Shown here: piece after piece, positions 15,016-24,673 of the stretch | Layout: each line of letters starts with the position of its first letter | Position numbering within the stretch: position 1 is the stretch's first letter | Assembly (NCBI GenBank): GCA_028819215.1 | Contig: JAPPMG010000016.1 | Location: 1-60,772 of the forward strand | Direction of reading: 5' to 3' | Length of the DNA: 60,772 bases | From: Bryobacterales bacterium | GTDB lineage: Bacteria > Acidobacteriota > Terriglobia > Bryobacterales > UBA6623 | The notes under the pieces: model-generated | The model's database searches: none | What the model was told of the DNA's origin: nothing | The model's input: the letters and a program-made list of their open reading frames with translations, nothing else | Program-made: the position numbers and the translations under genes

Positions 15016-17508
15016 ATGCGGCTGCTGACCCTCTTGGTGAGCGCCCTGCCTGCGCTCGCCGCCCTGCCGACGCCTGAAGAGCACTTCGGCCACTCCATGG
15101 GCGAGGACCGGGCCTTGGTCGCATGGTCCGAGGTGGTGGAGTACTTCCGCATCCTCGACGCTGGCAGCGACTCGATGCGCATCGAAGAGCTCGGCCGGTC
15201 AACCGAGGGCAGGCCCTTGATCCTTGCGACGATTGCCGCTCCCGAGACGCTCGAGCAAATCGAACGCTACCGGGAGATCTTGGCCAAGCTCGCCGACCCC
15301 CGGGCGACTACACAGGAAGAGGCTTTCGACCTGGCGGAAGAGGGCAAGCCTGCCGTCGTGATTACTTGCTCGATCCATTCGAACGAAGTGGCTTCAACGA
15401 TGACGGCAGTGCAGTTCGTCCACGACCTGCTGACGCAGGACAGCGACCGCCACCGCGCCATCCTCGCGAACACGATCTTGCTCCTGGTGCCCTCGCTGAA
15501 CCCCGACGGGGTCGACAAGGTCAGGGAGTGGTACCAGCGTTGGGTGGGAGGACGCTACGAAGGAGCTCCGCTTACCTCCCTCTATCACAAATACGTGGGT
15601 CACGACAATAACCGGGATTGGTACATCTTCACCCAGCAAGAGACGCGGCTCATGGTGGAGAGCGTGCACAACAGGTGGCGCCCCCAGATCGTTTACGACG
15701 TGCATCAGATGGGTCCCCATGGAGCGCGCATCTTCGTGCCGCCGTGGATCGATCCGATCGACCCGAACATTGACGCCCTGATCACCCAGCAGGTCAATGC
15801 TTTCGGAACCGCGATGGCCATGGACCTGACCGCGGCGGGCAAGACCGGAGTGCTCGTGAACGGGATATACGACTATTACTCGCCAGCGCGCCACTACCAG
15901 AGCTATCACGGTGCCCTGAGACTCTTGAGCGAGAGCGCGAGCGCCCGCTTCGCATCGCCGATCACGGTCGCCCCGGAAGAGCTCACGACCGATCGCCAGG
16001 GCTACAGCCCGAGCGCGAGCAGCTGGAACTTCTTGGAGCCATGGCAGGGAGGGGAGTGGCGCTTGCGCGACATCGTCGACAACCAGCTCATCACGTTCGA
16101 ATCCGTGCTGTACAGCGCTGCGCTGCGGCGAACAGACTTGCTCCGGAACTTCTACCGCATCGGCCAGAGGATCATCGATCGAGGGCGCGGGCGCGCTTTC
16201 GTCGTGCCCCCCGAACAGCACGACCTAGCGGCCACCACGCGCCTGCTGCGGACACTGGAATTCGGCGATGTCGAGATCGTTCGGGCGTTGGAGGACGCGC
16301 CTGTTGGGGGCCGCACTGTGCGCGAGGGTGACTTTGTCGTACAACTTGCGCAGCCCTATGGTGCGTTCGCGAACACCTTGCTGTCCCGCCAGGACTATCC
16401 CGATTTGCGCCAGTACCCGGGCGGACCCCCGCTGATGCCGTATGACGCTACAGCGCACACGCTGCCGCTGCTGATGGGCGTGGAAGCGTATCCGGTCTCG
16501 GGCGACCTCGATCTTTTGACCGAGGTGGTGGAGCGAGTCCCTCAGCTGAGCGGGGGCGTGGCGGCGGCGGACGAGTTGATGCTTTCGCCCAACCTGGGCT
16601 CTAGCTGGGTCGCGGTGAATCGCTTGCTGGCCGGAGGAGTAGCAGTACATCGCAGGCAGTCTGACGGAGCGTTCCTGCTTCGCGCCGGCCCTGATGTCGT
16701 CCCCGTGCTGGAGGAGCTGGCTGACGAGTGGGGTGTCGAATGCGTCCCCAGCGACACGCTGGCTGCCGGCCACCCGCCGCTGGCTCTGCCGCGGGTGGCG
16801 ATTTATGCGGGACACGTGCCGATCATGGACGAAGGCTGGACACGCTGGCTGTTCGACCGCTACGAGATGCCCTACGAGACCGTGGGGAACGCCCAGGTTG
16901 CGGACGGCATCGTGGGCAAGTATGACGTTGTGATCCTGCCCGATGTGGCCCCGGAAGTTCTGGACAAGGGGCATGCCCACGAGCACGGAGACGGCGAGTC
17001 GATCGTGCCTCCCGAGTACCGCGGCGGCCTGGGGGATGCCGGAGCGGCGGCCTTGGTCGATTTTGCCCGGGCCGGCGGTACCGTCATGGCGTTCAGCCGG
17101 GCGGCATCTTACGCCGTCAGCCGACTAGGCCTGCCGGTGGAGAATGCCGTCGAAGGACTGCCCAAGCAACGCTTCTTTGTTCCGGGCACTTTGGTGACCG
17201 TGGAAGCGGACTTGTCCCATCCGCTTTGCATCGGCATGCGAGAGCGGGAGGCTGCGTGGTTCCAGTCCGGTCCCGTGTTCCGCGTTCGCCGGCAATTCGC
17301 GGCCGAGCTGCGGCAGGTGCTGCGCTTCCCCGGGCGCAACGTGCTGGCCTCCGGGTGGCTGCTTGGAGAAGGCCACCTGGCGAACCGGGCGGCGGTCGTA
17401 GACGTGCCGTTCGGCAATGGCCGGGTGATTCTCTTTGGCATCCGCCCGCAGTACCGAGGCCAGTCCAACGCCACGTTCAAGATGGTTTTCAACGGGCTAT
17501 ACCTCTGA
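15016..17508 (+). CDS. Secreted M14-family zinc carboxypeptidase
   Basis: An 830-residue protein starting MRLLTLLVSALPALAAL, a Sec signal peptide. The M14 catalytic domain covers about 30-350. IHSNE supplies the first His/Glu zinc ligands, LVPSLNPDGVD and GHDNNRDW follow, and VYDVHQMGPHGAR gives the third His. The C-terminal half (about 450-830) contains a glutamine-amidotransferase-like segment (PLLMGVEAYP onward; DVVILPDV; GVAA), as in large M14 proteins of Acidobacteriota and Bacteroidota. It probably trims peptides in the periplasm or outside. ATG 15016 was chosen for the signal peptide rather than the frame opening at 14977. Confidence 0.85.
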   Translation: MRLLTLLVSALPALAALPTPEEHFGHSMGEDRALVAWSEVVEYFRILDAGSDSMRIEELGRSTEGRPLILATIAAPETLEQIERYREILAKLADPRATTQEEAFDLAEEGKPAVVITCSIHSNEVASTMTAVQFVHDLLTQDSDRHRAILANTILLLVPSLNPDGVDKVREWYQRWVGGRYEGAPLTSLYHKYVGHDNNRDWYIFTQQETRLMVESVHNRWRPQIVYDVHQMGPHGARIFVPPWIDPIDPNIDALITQQVNAFGTAMAMDLTAAGKTGVLVNGIYDYYSPARHYQSYHGALRLLSESASARFASPITVAPEELTTDRQGYSPSASSWNFLEPWQGGEWRLRDIVDNQLITFESVLYSAALRRTDLLRNFYRIGQRIIDRGRGRAFVVPPEQHDLAATTRLLRTLEFGDVEIVRALEDAPVGGRTVREGDFVVQLAQPYGAFANTLLSRQDYPDLRQYPGGPPLMPYDATAHTLPLLMGVEAYPVSGDLDLLTEVVERVPQLSGGVAAADELMLSPNLGSSWVAVNRLLAGGVAVHRRQSDGAFLLRAGPDVVPVLEELADEWGVECVPSDTLAAGHPPLALPRVAIYAGHVPIMDEGWTRWLFDRYEMPYETVGNAQVADGIVGKYDVVILPDVAPEVLDKGHAHEHGDGESIVPPEYRGGLGDAGAAALVDFARAGGTVMAFSRAASYAVSRLGLPVENAVEGLPKQRFFVPGTLVTVEADLSHPLCIGMREREAAWFQSGPVFRVRRQFAAELRQVLRFPGRNVLASGWLLGEGHLANRAAVVDVPFGNGRVILFGIRPQYRGQSNATFKMVFNGLYL

Positions 17509-17531
17509 TCCCCTCTGCGTCGGTCCCGACC

Positions 17532-18221
17532 GTGAACTACTTCAACTACTTCACCGAGGTGGAAGAGCATTTCCGGCGCGCCCGCAACAGCGGGATGTTC
17601 ATGATGTCGCCGCTGGACTGGGTACTGGTCGAGTCATGGAAAGATGCCGGCATTCCCCTCGGCGCGGTCTTGAAGGGCATCGATAGGTCATTCGAGAAGT
17701 ATCACGCCGCCAAGCGGCGGCGCTTCTCGACTGTCAACTCAGTGGCCTACTGCACGCAAGAAGTGCTCGGCGCGGCCCGCGAGATGGCGCACGGGGACAT
17801 GGCCATCCAGCAGTCGGCCAGTGCCGGGTTCGAGCCGGCCGCTTTGGCGGCGTTCTTCATGGAACGCGCCGGGCAGTTGCGCCAAGCGGCGCGCGGGCAG
17901 GGCGTGCCGGAAGACCTTCTTGGCGGCATGGCCGACACCTTGGAAGGCTTGGCTGAGCAGGCCGAGGGCGGGGAACTGGGAGACTTGGAAGATGTCGAGC
18001 GCAAGCTAACAGTTCTCGACGACCGGCTGCAGGCGGCAGCCACCGTAGCGCTGAGCGAGGACCAGCTGTTGCAAGTGGGCCGCGAGCTTGATGCAGAACT
18101 CAGGCCCTACCGCCGCAGGATGACGGCCGAGCAGCTGGGTTCGCTGAAGCAGACCTATGTTCGGCGCAAGACCTTCGAGCTGCTCGGCCTCCCGCGCCTG
18201 AGCCTGTTCCATATGGGCTAG
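17532..18221 (+). CDS. Conserved protein of unknown function (NYFNYFTEVE family)
   Basis: About 229 residues starting from GTG 17532 with VNYFNYFTEVEEHFRRAR, then MSPLDWVLVESWKDAGIPL and GAVLKGIDRSFE. I recall this N-terminal pattern from conserved Acidobacteriota proteins without known function. The middle is helical and acidic (GGELGDLEDVERKL), with no membrane segment or catalytic motif. It lies 23 bp after the M14 peptidase stop and just upstream of the class IV aminotransferase, so all three may share a transcript. The longer frame from 17226 overlaps the peptidase and is not credible. Confidence 0.7.
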   Translation: MNYFNYFTEVEEHFRRARNSGMFMMSPLDWVLVESWKDAGIPLGAVLKGIDRSFEKYHAAKRRRFSTVNSVAYCTQEVLGAAREMAHGDMAIQQSASAGFEPAALAAFFMERAGQLRQAARGQGVPEDLLGGMADTLEGLAEQAEGGELGDLEDVERKLTVLDDRLQAAATVALSEDQLLQVGRELDAELRPYRRRMTAEQLGSLKQTYVRRKTFELLGLPRLSLFHMG

Positions 18222-18257
18222 CCTCGGGTGTTCCGCGGCCGGACCCATAATGAGAGT

Positions 18258-19106
18258 GTGATTCACCGCTTCGTCCTCCACAACGATGCGATCGTCCCGA
18301 GCGACGAGGCTGTCCTGCGTCCGGGGCAGGTGGGCTTGTTTAGTGGCTGGGGAGTCTTCTCCACGCTGCGCATCTACCAACGCATCCCCTTCGCGTTCGA
18401 GCGCCACTGGGAGCGCTTGACCCGCGATGCCGCCCTGCTGCACGTGGAGATGCCTCCGAGTCGCGACGAGCTGCGATCGAGGCTGATCGAGTTGGTGGTT
18501 CGGAATGACTGTCCCGAGGCGAAGATGCGGGTCAATGTGATGCGCAGCCAAGGCGGACTGTTCGAGGGGCCCGGCTCGGGCCGGCCGTCCGATGTGGTCG
18601 CGTTCACTGCCGACTTGAGCGCTGATCCCGGCAGCGTTGTGCTCGCGCTGCAACCTCACGGGCGCGATTCCAAGTCTGAGTTCGCCGGCACCAAGACGCT
18701 GTCCTGGGCGCACAACTTGACGCTGTTCGAGAACGCCCAGCGCGCCGGTTTCGCCGACGCCCTGCTGCTCAACGAGCGCGGCGAGGTGTCCGAGTGTACA
18801 TCGGCTAACGTTTTCGCCGTGACGGACGGCGTGACTCTCACTCCACCGCTCGCGAGCGGGTCGCTGCCCGGCGTCACCCGTGCGGTGATGCTGGAAGAGT
18901 TGGGCGAGCCGGTCGAGGAGCGGGTGTTGTATCCCGACGATCTTTATGCTGCCGACGAGGTGTTCATCACCTCGTCGACGCGGGAACTCATGCCTGTCAC
19001 CCGCATCGGCGACCAATCCCTAAAGAAAACAGATTGGCCCGTAATGCACTGTCTGCGTTCGCGTTTGCGTGAATATATCGACAAATACTTGAAAGCTGCG
19101 CGGTGA
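18258..19106 (+). CDS. PLP-dependent aminotransferase class IV
   Basis: A fold-type IV PLP enzyme of about 283 residues, the family of branched-chain aminotransferase, D-amino-acid aminotransferase and aminodeoxychorismate lyase. RPGQVGLFSGWGVFSTLRI is the N-terminal signature, GTKTLSWAHN carries the PLP-binding Lys, and NERGEVSECTSANVFAV is the cofactor phosphate-binding region, followed by SGSLPGVTR. Substrate cannot be read from sequence; the ADC-lyase/BCAT split is unresolved. GTG 18258 begins the family-like VIHRFVLHND; GTG 18228 is a possible earlier start. Confidence 0.82.
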   Translation: MIHRFVLHNDAIVPSDEAVLRPGQVGLFSGWGVFSTLRIYQRIPFAFERHWERLTRDAALLHVEMPPSRDELRSRLIELVVRNDCPEAKMRVNVMRSQGGLFEGPGSGRPSDVVAFTADLSADPGSVVLALQPHGRDSKSEFAGTKTLSWAHNLTLFENAQRAGFADALLLNERGEVSECTSANVFAVTDGVTLTPPLASGSLPGVTRAVMLEELGEPVEERVLYPDDLYAADEVFITSSTRELMPVTRIGDQSLKKTDWPVMHCLRSRLREYIDKYLKAAR

Positions 19107-19116
19107 TCCCCGGCCG

Positions 19117-20004
19117 CTAGGGCATCAGATCCTGCTCGGCAAGGAAGTTGCGGATCGTCTGGTCGATCGTCGCGACCTGCCCGCTGGAGAACCCGCCGTG
19201 CCCGCCGCCCTCGACGGTGTGCAGTCGGTGCTTGGTTCCGGCTGCCTCGAGGCGTCGATGCAGCTCGAGCGCGTGGGAGTAGGGCACGACGTTGTCGGCG
19301 TCCCCGTGGATGGTGAGAATCGGCGGCAGGTCGTTCCGGACGTGGTGGATCGGCGAGACCGCGTCGGCGATCTTCTTGCGGTCGGTCATGCTGCCAAGCC
19401 ACCTGACGGCATAGCTCTTCTCGTTCGGCTGGCCGGCCATCAGGTCTGCCACGTCCGTGATGCCGTAGTAGTTGACGATCGCCGCGACTCGCGGCTCGCC
19501 ACGTGAGATGCACTCGGCATCGAAGCCGGCCGCCGTTCGCAGCATTCCGGTAGTCAGCGAGAGGTGTCCGCCTGCAGAGCGGCCCGTCACTACCAGCTTC
19601 GTGGTGTCGAAGCCGTATGTCTCGGCGTTGCGAACGACCCAGCGCAGCGCGCAGCGGCAGTCTTCGACAGCCGCAGGGGCTAGGGCTACCCTCCCGAGGC
19701 GGTACTCCACGTTCACGGCGTTGAATCCCATTTCCAGATACGGCGCAAGGGCGAGCGCGCTGCTTTCCTTCGATCCGCCGACCCACCCGCCGCCGTGGAT
19801 GTAGATCACGGTTGGCCGAGGCGTGGGCTCGCCGCGGTGCCAGTACACGTCGAGTTTCTGCTCGGCGTTGCTGGCTGTCTTGTAGGTGATGTTCGGGCTG
19901 ATGCGGTACTGGCTCGAGACCCACGCCGCGAATTCGGCGGAATCTCCTCCGAACAGCGGGATTGCCAGCAGCATCGGGAGCGCGAAGAAGGTAGTGGTGC
20001 GCAT
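19117..20004 (-). CDS. Secreted alpha/beta-hydrolase (BD-FAE-like esterase)
   Basis: A 295-residue esterase with an N-terminal signal peptide (MRTTTFFALPMLLAIPLFGG). TVIYIHGGGWVGGSKESS is the oxyanion-hole region, VTGRSAGGHLSLTTG the nucleophile elbow, ILTIHGDADNVVP the acid, and VEGGGHGGFSSG the catalytic His. It resembles the carboxylesterases that deacetylate or deferuloylate plant or algal polymers, as well as the second half of the fused esterase at 9163. Its end is 10 bp from the convergent aminotransferase gene. Confidence 0.82.
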   Translation of the reverse strand: MRTTTFFALPMLLAIPLFGGDSAEFAAWVSSQYRISPNITYKTASNAEQKLDVYWHRGEPTPRPTVIYIHGGGWVGGSKESSALALAPYLEMGFNAVNVEYRLGRVALAPAAVEDCRCALRWVVRNAETYGFDTTKLVVTGRSAGGHLSLTTGMLRTAAGFDAECISRGEPRVAAIVNYYGITDVADLMAGQPNEKSYAVRWLGSMTDRKKIADAVSPIHHVRNDLPPILTIHGDADNVVPYSHALELHRRLEAAGTKHRLHTVEGGGHGGFSSGQVATIDQTIRNFLAEQDLMP

Positions 20005-20045
20005 AGAGGGCTCCTCAGGGGTGATTCGGGACGAGGTGGTACGGT

Positions 20046-21101
20046 GTGTACTTGAGCCCGAAGCAACTGAGCGGTCGGCTCAAGAAGGGGGCCACGCCCG
20101 CCCCGGGCTACCTTTTCTTGGGTGCCGAGCCATTCTACCGCGCGCGGTGCGCCGAATTCCTTCGCAGCGCCCTGCTGGGGCCGGAACCTGACGAGGGTTC
20201 GATCGTCGAGCTCGATCTGAAGGACGAGCGTGTAAGCGACCTGATCGATGAGATACTGACACCGTCCCTGTTCGGCGGCGCCCGGCTGGTGGTGGCGCGC
20301 AACGCGGATCAGGTCTTGCCCCGGATCGCGACCAGCGAGGGCAAGCGGGAAAAGGCCGGACTGGAGGCATACTTCAGGGATCCGCTTCCCGACGTGGTCG
20401 TGCTGGTCGAGGCCACCAAGCACCGCTGGGACGACCGTGACGACAGCGCCAAGTTGGAGCGGCTGGCGAAGTTCTATTCCTCCGTGCCCGAGCGGGTCGA
20501 CTTCAAGCCCTTGAGCGAATCCGACGCCCTCTATGTTGGGCAGGTGCTGGCCAAGCGGCTGGCCCTGAGCCTTCCGCACGCGGTGCTGTCCGAGTTGATC
20601 GAGATGCTAGGAGCGGATGCGTTTCGCCTCGAGAGCGAGTTGGGAAAGCTGAAGCTCTACGTCGGCGACGCGCGCTCGATCACATTGGAGGATTTGGCCC
20701 TGCTGGTGCCTGAGGCGAGACAGCGCGGAACGTACGAATTCTCGGACGCCATCGCCGACCGCGACCGGGCCCGGGCGTTAGAGGTCCTCGACACAATGGC
20801 CAAGGCAGGGATGTATTGGGGCCTGCAAGTGAGCGCCCTGGCCACCCTGTTCCGGCAGGCTCTGGCGGCCAAGGAGGTCGGTGCCGACAGCGCCGGCGAG
20901 ATTCGCCGGGACCTAGGCGGCCTCGGCATCAGGGTGTGGCCCATGCGGGCGAGGCAGCTCAAGGGGATCGTCTCGCGCTATCGCGCCGACGAGTTACGGA
21001 CGGCGCTGATCGAGCTGTTCGAAGCCGACCGCGGCCTGCGCAGCGCCCGGCCGGACGACCGCGTGCTGATGGAAACACTGGTCATGAAGCTGACCCGCTG
21101 A
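20046..21101 (+). CDS. holA: DNA polymerase III subunit delta
   Basis: A 351-residue clamp-loader subunit that opens the sliding clamp. The N-terminal PGYLFLGAEPFYRARCAEFL and DEILTPSLFGGARLVVARNA are typical of HolA domain I, and the C-terminal helical part has GADAFRLESELGKLKLYVGD, FSDAIADRDRARALEVLDTM and RYRADELRTALIELFEADRG, including the usual late LFEAD segment. It starts at GTG 20046, divergent from the esterase by 41 bp. rpsT faces it 57 bp downstream. Confidence 0.92.
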   Translation: MYLSPKQLSGRLKKGATPAPGYLFLGAEPFYRARCAEFLRSALLGPEPDEGSIVELDLKDERVSDLIDEILTPSLFGGARLVVARNADQVLPRIATSEGKREKAGLEAYFRDPLPDVVVLVEATKHRWDDRDDSAKLERLAKFYSSVPERVDFKPLSESDALYVGQVLAKRLALSLPHAVLSELIEMLGADAFRLESELGKLKLYVGDARSITLEDLALLVPEARQRGTYEFSDAIADRDRARALEVLDTMAKAGMYWGLQVSALATLFRQALAAKEVGADSAGEIRRDLGGLGIRVWPMRARQLKGIVSRYRADELRTALIELFEADRGLRSARPDDRVLMETLVMKLTR

Positions 21102-21157
21102 GCGCGGCCTTTCTTATTCAGCGGGGCCGTCGTGCAGCCGGAATCGGCTGCGCGGGG

Positions 21158-21436
21158 CTATGACGACGAAGCCTGGGCGGCCTTGTTCGCGGCCCGTGCG
21201 ACGGAAGATTTCAGGCGGCTGGCCTTGTTGCGATGCAATACGCCTTTGCGTACGGAGCGGTCGATCAGGCCCACCGTCGAGTCGAGCAGATCTGCGGCCG
21301 AAGTGTCGCCTTGGCCATCCACTGCGGCGCGAAACCTCTTCAGCTTGGTGCGAAGTTGACTCTTGGCCGCCCGGTTGCGGGCGGTCCGGCGCGCCGTCTG
21401 CCGGATGCGCTTGAGTGCGGACTTGTGATTGGCCAT
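21158..21436 (-). CDS. rpsT: 30S ribosomal protein S20
   Basis: A 92-residue, highly basic protein starting MANHKSALKRIRQTARRTAR, the signature of S20, followed by helices ending AANKAAQASSS. It binds 16S rRNA at the base of the small subunit. ATG 21436 was chosen because the family always starts MANHKSA; an upstream in-frame ATG at 21481 adds 15 atypical residues. It is a single gene convergent with holA. Confidence 0.96.
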   Translation of the reverse strand: MANHKSALKRIRQTARRTARNRAAKSQLRTKLKRFRAAVDGQGDTSAADLLDSTVGLIDRSVRKGVLHRNKASRLKSSVARAANKAAQASSS

Positions 21437-21600
21437 GCGTCTTCTCTTTCGAGCATAGGCGGTCAAAAGTCCGCCTGTCAATTGCGGCTCTCAGGTGATC
21501 GCACGGCTGCAGTTTCGGAACCGCGAACGCTGCGGAAGTCGGATGCGCCAGGCGGTTGCCATCGGGTCGAGCCTGACTGTACCGTGGAACGAAACCGCCG

Positions 21601-22605
21601 ATGCCCGACCATGCGGTAGCGCCAAGAGAGCGGCTGAAGTATCTCGGCCTGGCGGTCCTGACCCTGTTCAACACCTATGTCTGCGCGAGCCTTGTGGCGT
21701 TGGCGCTGGCATCCCTGTCGGATCACCAGTTGGTACTGGGGACCGTGCCCTTGCTCTGCGCCACGGTGATCGTCACGGCCCTGACCGTGGCCATTCTGCC
21801 ACGCGCCAGCTGGCGGCGGGTCGGCCTGGGGCCCGGCGCGGGCCGAGGCCTGCCGCTAGGGCTGGTCATGGGGCTCCTCTGCTGCGGCGTCCTCGTGCTC
21901 GTGGCATTGCCGCTCGGCTGGGCCCGATGGGCGCCGATCGAGGCCGAATCACTGCGATTCGACCTGCGGGCGACGCCTGTGCTCGGGCTCGCGCTGCTGG
22001 CCGTCGGCGCAACCGCCGAGGAATTGTTCGCGCGGGGCCTGCTGCTGCAGTGCCTGGCCCGGGCGTTTGGACCTGCCGGAGCCGTTGTCCTGACTTCCGC
22101 CGGCTTTGCCGCTCTGCACGCGGCGAATCCGGGCATTACGGCCTTGGCGACGTGCAACACCGCCCTGTTCGGCGCCGCATTCGGTGTCGCGGTTGTTCGA
22201 CAGCGGTCTCTATGGCTGGCTACAGGCCTGCATTTCGGCTGGAACGTCGCGCAGGCGGTACTTGGTGTGAACATCTCCGGCATTACAATAAGGCTGAGTG
22301 ATTTGAACCTCAGGCTCGGGCGGCCCGAATGGGTCACCGGTGGCGACTATGGATTCGAAGGCGGACTGCTTGCGACCGGCATGGCATTGGCCCTGCTGGC
22401 GGTCGTTTGGCGACTCCCGACCCTGGCAGTATCCGAGCCGATGCTCTGGGATGCCCCGCGCGAAGATCGCGGCGTCGTGGCGACCGGCCTTGGCGGCATT
22501 GATCACGCTGCTGGCGCTGAGTCTGGCGGCCCCGTCAGCGAGCGCGAAGACGGAGAAGTTGACGCCGGGACAGCGGGCTCAGTTGATTCGCGACCTGAAC
22601 GCTGA
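21601..22605 (+). CDS. CPBP-family intramembrane metalloprotease
   Basis: A multi-pass membrane protein related to CAAX prenyl proteases and bacteriocin-processing enzymes. The three motifs are present: TAEELFARGLLLQCLARAF (EExxxR-like), GFAALHAANPG and GLHFGWNVAQ. About eight hydrophobic segments cover residues 15-285. The last 50 residues, after VWRLPTLAV, are Gly/Glu-rich, not membrane-like, and are read in another frame from DNA that also encodes the signal peptide of the next gene, giving a 155-bp overlap. That tail is probably a by-product of a missing stop codon. Confidence 0.82.
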   Translation: MPDHAVAPRERLKYLGLAVLTLFNTYVCASLVALALASLSDHQLVLGTVPLLCATVIVTALTVAILPRASWRRVGLGPGAGRGLPLGLVMGLLCCGVLVLVALPLGWARWAPIEAESLRFDLRATPVLGLALLAVGATAEELFARGLLLQCLARAFGPAGAVVLTSAGFAALHAANPGITALATCNTALFGAAFGVAVVRQRSLWLATGLHFGWNVAQAVLGVNISGITIRLSDLNLRLGRPEWVTGGDYGFEGGLLATGMALALLAVVWRLPTLAVSEPMLWDAPREDRGVVATGLGGIDHAAGAESGGPVSEREDGEVDAGTAGSVDSRPER

Positions 22606-23287
22606 ATACGGCACGGCCAAGCTCCAGATCCCTAGGTCCAAGAAGCCCTTGGTGTTTCGGCCCAGCGGCCAGTATGACCGCAGGCAGTGGGCGGACGCGA
22701 TGATCAAGTTCGGGCCGGCGGCGCGGCTGGGCGACCTGGTCCAGATTACCGCCGTGCAGTTCGTCGGCAAGAAGCTAGTCTTCGAGATCAACCACGGCAT
22801 CGGCGGCGGGCGCCGCTGGTGGCACCGCATCCAAGTGGCCGGGGCCGCGGGCCGCGGCACGACGCTGGGCGCTTCGCAGAACACCCACGCGCCGGGCGGT
22901 ACCAAACTGGCATTGGTCTTCCCAGAGAATGTGCCCGTCAAGACTGCCCAGGAGTTCAAGGAGATGCTCAAGCCGGTGCTGGACTTCAACCAGCGTTCGG
23001 CGACGGAACTCTATCTCGACAAGATCGATGTGAAATACCGCGAGGCGATCGAGAGGAACGAGGTCATCGAAGGCATGGACAAGGAAATGGTGCTGCTAGC
23101 GAAGGGCAGGCCGACGAAGAAGATCCGTGACTTCAAGGAAGGCGTCGAGACCGAGGACTGGATCTATGGAGAGCCACCGGGTGAGATCGTGTTCGTGACG
23201 TTCTTGGACGGGGACGTCATCCGGGTCAAGGAAAGCCACGCCGCCATCGGCGGATGGGTCAAGGAAACCGCGCAGATCGAGCGCTGA
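22451..23287 (+). CDS. Secreted protein of unknown function
   Basis: A 278-residue protein beginning MPRAKIAASW with a clear signal peptide (ALITLLALSLAAPSASAK). LTPGQRAQLIRDLNAEYGTA opens the mature part; RSKKPLVF, FGPAARLGDLVQITAVQF and VFEINHGIGGGRRWWHRI follow. I recall similar acidobacterial proteins without assigned function. There is no catalytic motif, lipobox or membrane anchor. Its 5' end lies inside the 3' end of the CPBP gene, so the two are almost certainly translationally linked. Confidence 0.72.
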   Translation: MPRAKIAASWRPALAALITLLALSLAAPSASAKTEKLTPGQRAQLIRDLNAEYGTAKLQIPRSKKPLVFRPSGQYDRRQWADAMIKFGPAARLGDLVQITAVQFVGKKLVFEINHGIGGGRRWWHRIQVAGAAGRGTTLGASQNTHAPGGTKLALVFPENVPVKTAQEFKEMLKPVLDFNQRSATELYLDKIDVKYREAIERNEVIEGMDKEMVLLAKGRPTKKIRDFKEGVETEDWIYGEPPGEIVFVTFLDGDVIRVKESHAAIGGWVKETAQIER

Positions 23288-23329
23288 GGGGCAGACGCAC
23301 GCGCTTCGCGCAGCGCCAGCCGCGATGCG

Positions 23330-24442
23330 CTAGCCAGCGTGGTCGCGATCCCACCGCCGCCCGATCGCATCGGCGGCGAGTATGGCGTCTGCGACCATTC
23401 CGGGGTTGACCTCGAACGGCTCGTTGTGGATCGTCTCGCCTTTAGCTATGGTGCGCCTGGCCACGCGATCGAGCTCGCCGCGGTCGCAGTCTGCAAGACC
23501 GATATCAGACAACGTGATGGGCAGGCCGACGGACCGGCAAAACGCCATGACCTCGGCGAGCACGCTGCTAGGCTTGCCCTCCAGCACGAGTTGCACGAGC
23601 GTGCCGAAGGCTACCTTCTCGCCGTGGAAGAACGCATGCGTGCCGTGGGCGACGGTGAGTCCGTTGTGAACCGAATGCGCCGCGGCGAGCCCCGAGGATT
23701 CGAAACCGAGTCCGGAGAGCAGCGTGTTGGCCTCGACTAGCCGCTCCAGCGCGGGCGTGACAGCCTGCTGCTGGGTGGCGGCGAACGCATCCCTGCCGTC
23801 TTCGATCAAGGTCTGGTAGCACAGCTCCGCTAGGGCTAGGGCACTGCGGGTGGAAGCGCCTCCCCGCATGTTGCGGACATGGCCGGCGACACATGTTCGT
23901 GCTTCGAACACAGTTGCCAGCGCGTCTCCCATGCCCGCCGCCAGCAGCCGCGGCGGCGCACAGGCGATCACGGTGGTGTCGACCAGGACAAGCTCCGGGT
24001 TGCGGCCGTAGACGCGATAGTCTACGACCCGTCCCTCCTCGTCATACAGCACGGACAAGGCGGAGCACGGCGCGTCGCTCGAAGCCACAGTAGGGCAGTT
24101 CACGACGGCTAGATCCAACTCAGCGGCGACGGCGCGCGCCGTGTCGAGCACCTTGCCGCCGCCGGCCCCAACGATGACCTTGGCCCCCGCCTCCCGCGCG
24201 ACCTGCTTGACGTCCTCGATTTCCTTGTGGCTGCACTCCCCGCCGAACGGATGCACTTTGTGGGTCAGGCCGGCGTCACCGAAGGCCTGTTGCCATGTCC
24301 CGGAGAGCCGCTTTGCCGGACTCCTGCCCGCGAGCACGAGCGCTGGCCCCTGCAGTCCGATGCGCTTCATCTCTGACCCCAGGGAAAGCGTGGCGTCAGG
24401 GCCTTGGGTGTAGCGCGATGGGGAGGAGAACACGGACAGCAT
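23330..24442 (-). CDS. gldA: Glycerol dehydrogenase-like Fe/Zn-dependent dehydrogenase
   Basis: A 370-residue group III alcohol dehydrogenase. VIVGAGGGKVLDTARAVA binds NAD; CPTVASSDAPCSALSVLY is the substrate-side loop of glycerol dehydrogenases. The metal site is formed by the Asp in GMGDALATVFEAR and the His residues in AAHSVHNGLTV and HAFFHGEKVAFG. It would oxidise glycerol to dihydroxyacetone with NAD in the cytoplasm; related 1,2-diols are possible. ATG 24442 begins MLSVFSSPSRY, the usual family start. No dihydroxyacetone kinase is nearby. Confidence 0.85.
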   Translation of the reverse strand: MLSVFSSPSRYTQGPDATLSLGSEMKRIGLQGPALVLAGRSPAKRLSGTWQQAFGDAGLTHKVHPFGGECSHKEIEDVKQVAREAGAKVIVGAGGGKVLDTARAVAAELDLAVVNCPTVASSDAPCSALSVLYDEEGRVVDYRVYGRNPELVLVDTTVIACAPPRLLAAGMGDALATVFEARTCVAGHVRNMRGGASTRSALALAELCYQTLIEDGRDAFAATQQQAVTPALERLVEANTLLSGLGFESSGLAAAHSVHNGLTVAHGTHAFFHGEKVAFGTLVQLVLEGKPSSVLAEVMAFCRSVGLPITLSDIGLADCDRGELDRVARRTIAKGETIHNEPFEVNPGMVADAILAADAIGRRWDRDHAG

Positions 24443-24673
24443 GCAGAGGATTGTAGCCGTGCCGGGCCTCTGGCACGCCAACTGCGTTCTTGTGCAACGA
24501 CGCTGTGGACCGCGTGAACGGCCAGTCGCGGCAGCGATTCGGTGCTGGACGTGAGGCCGGCCGGCGATCGCCAGCTCTTGGCCACCCCTCGGCAGCGTTC
24601 GGGAGTCGAGTACGCCAGCGCTGCGCGTTGAGGTGCCGTCCGCGGCGATCCGAAGCCTCCCGCGGGTTTCCGG

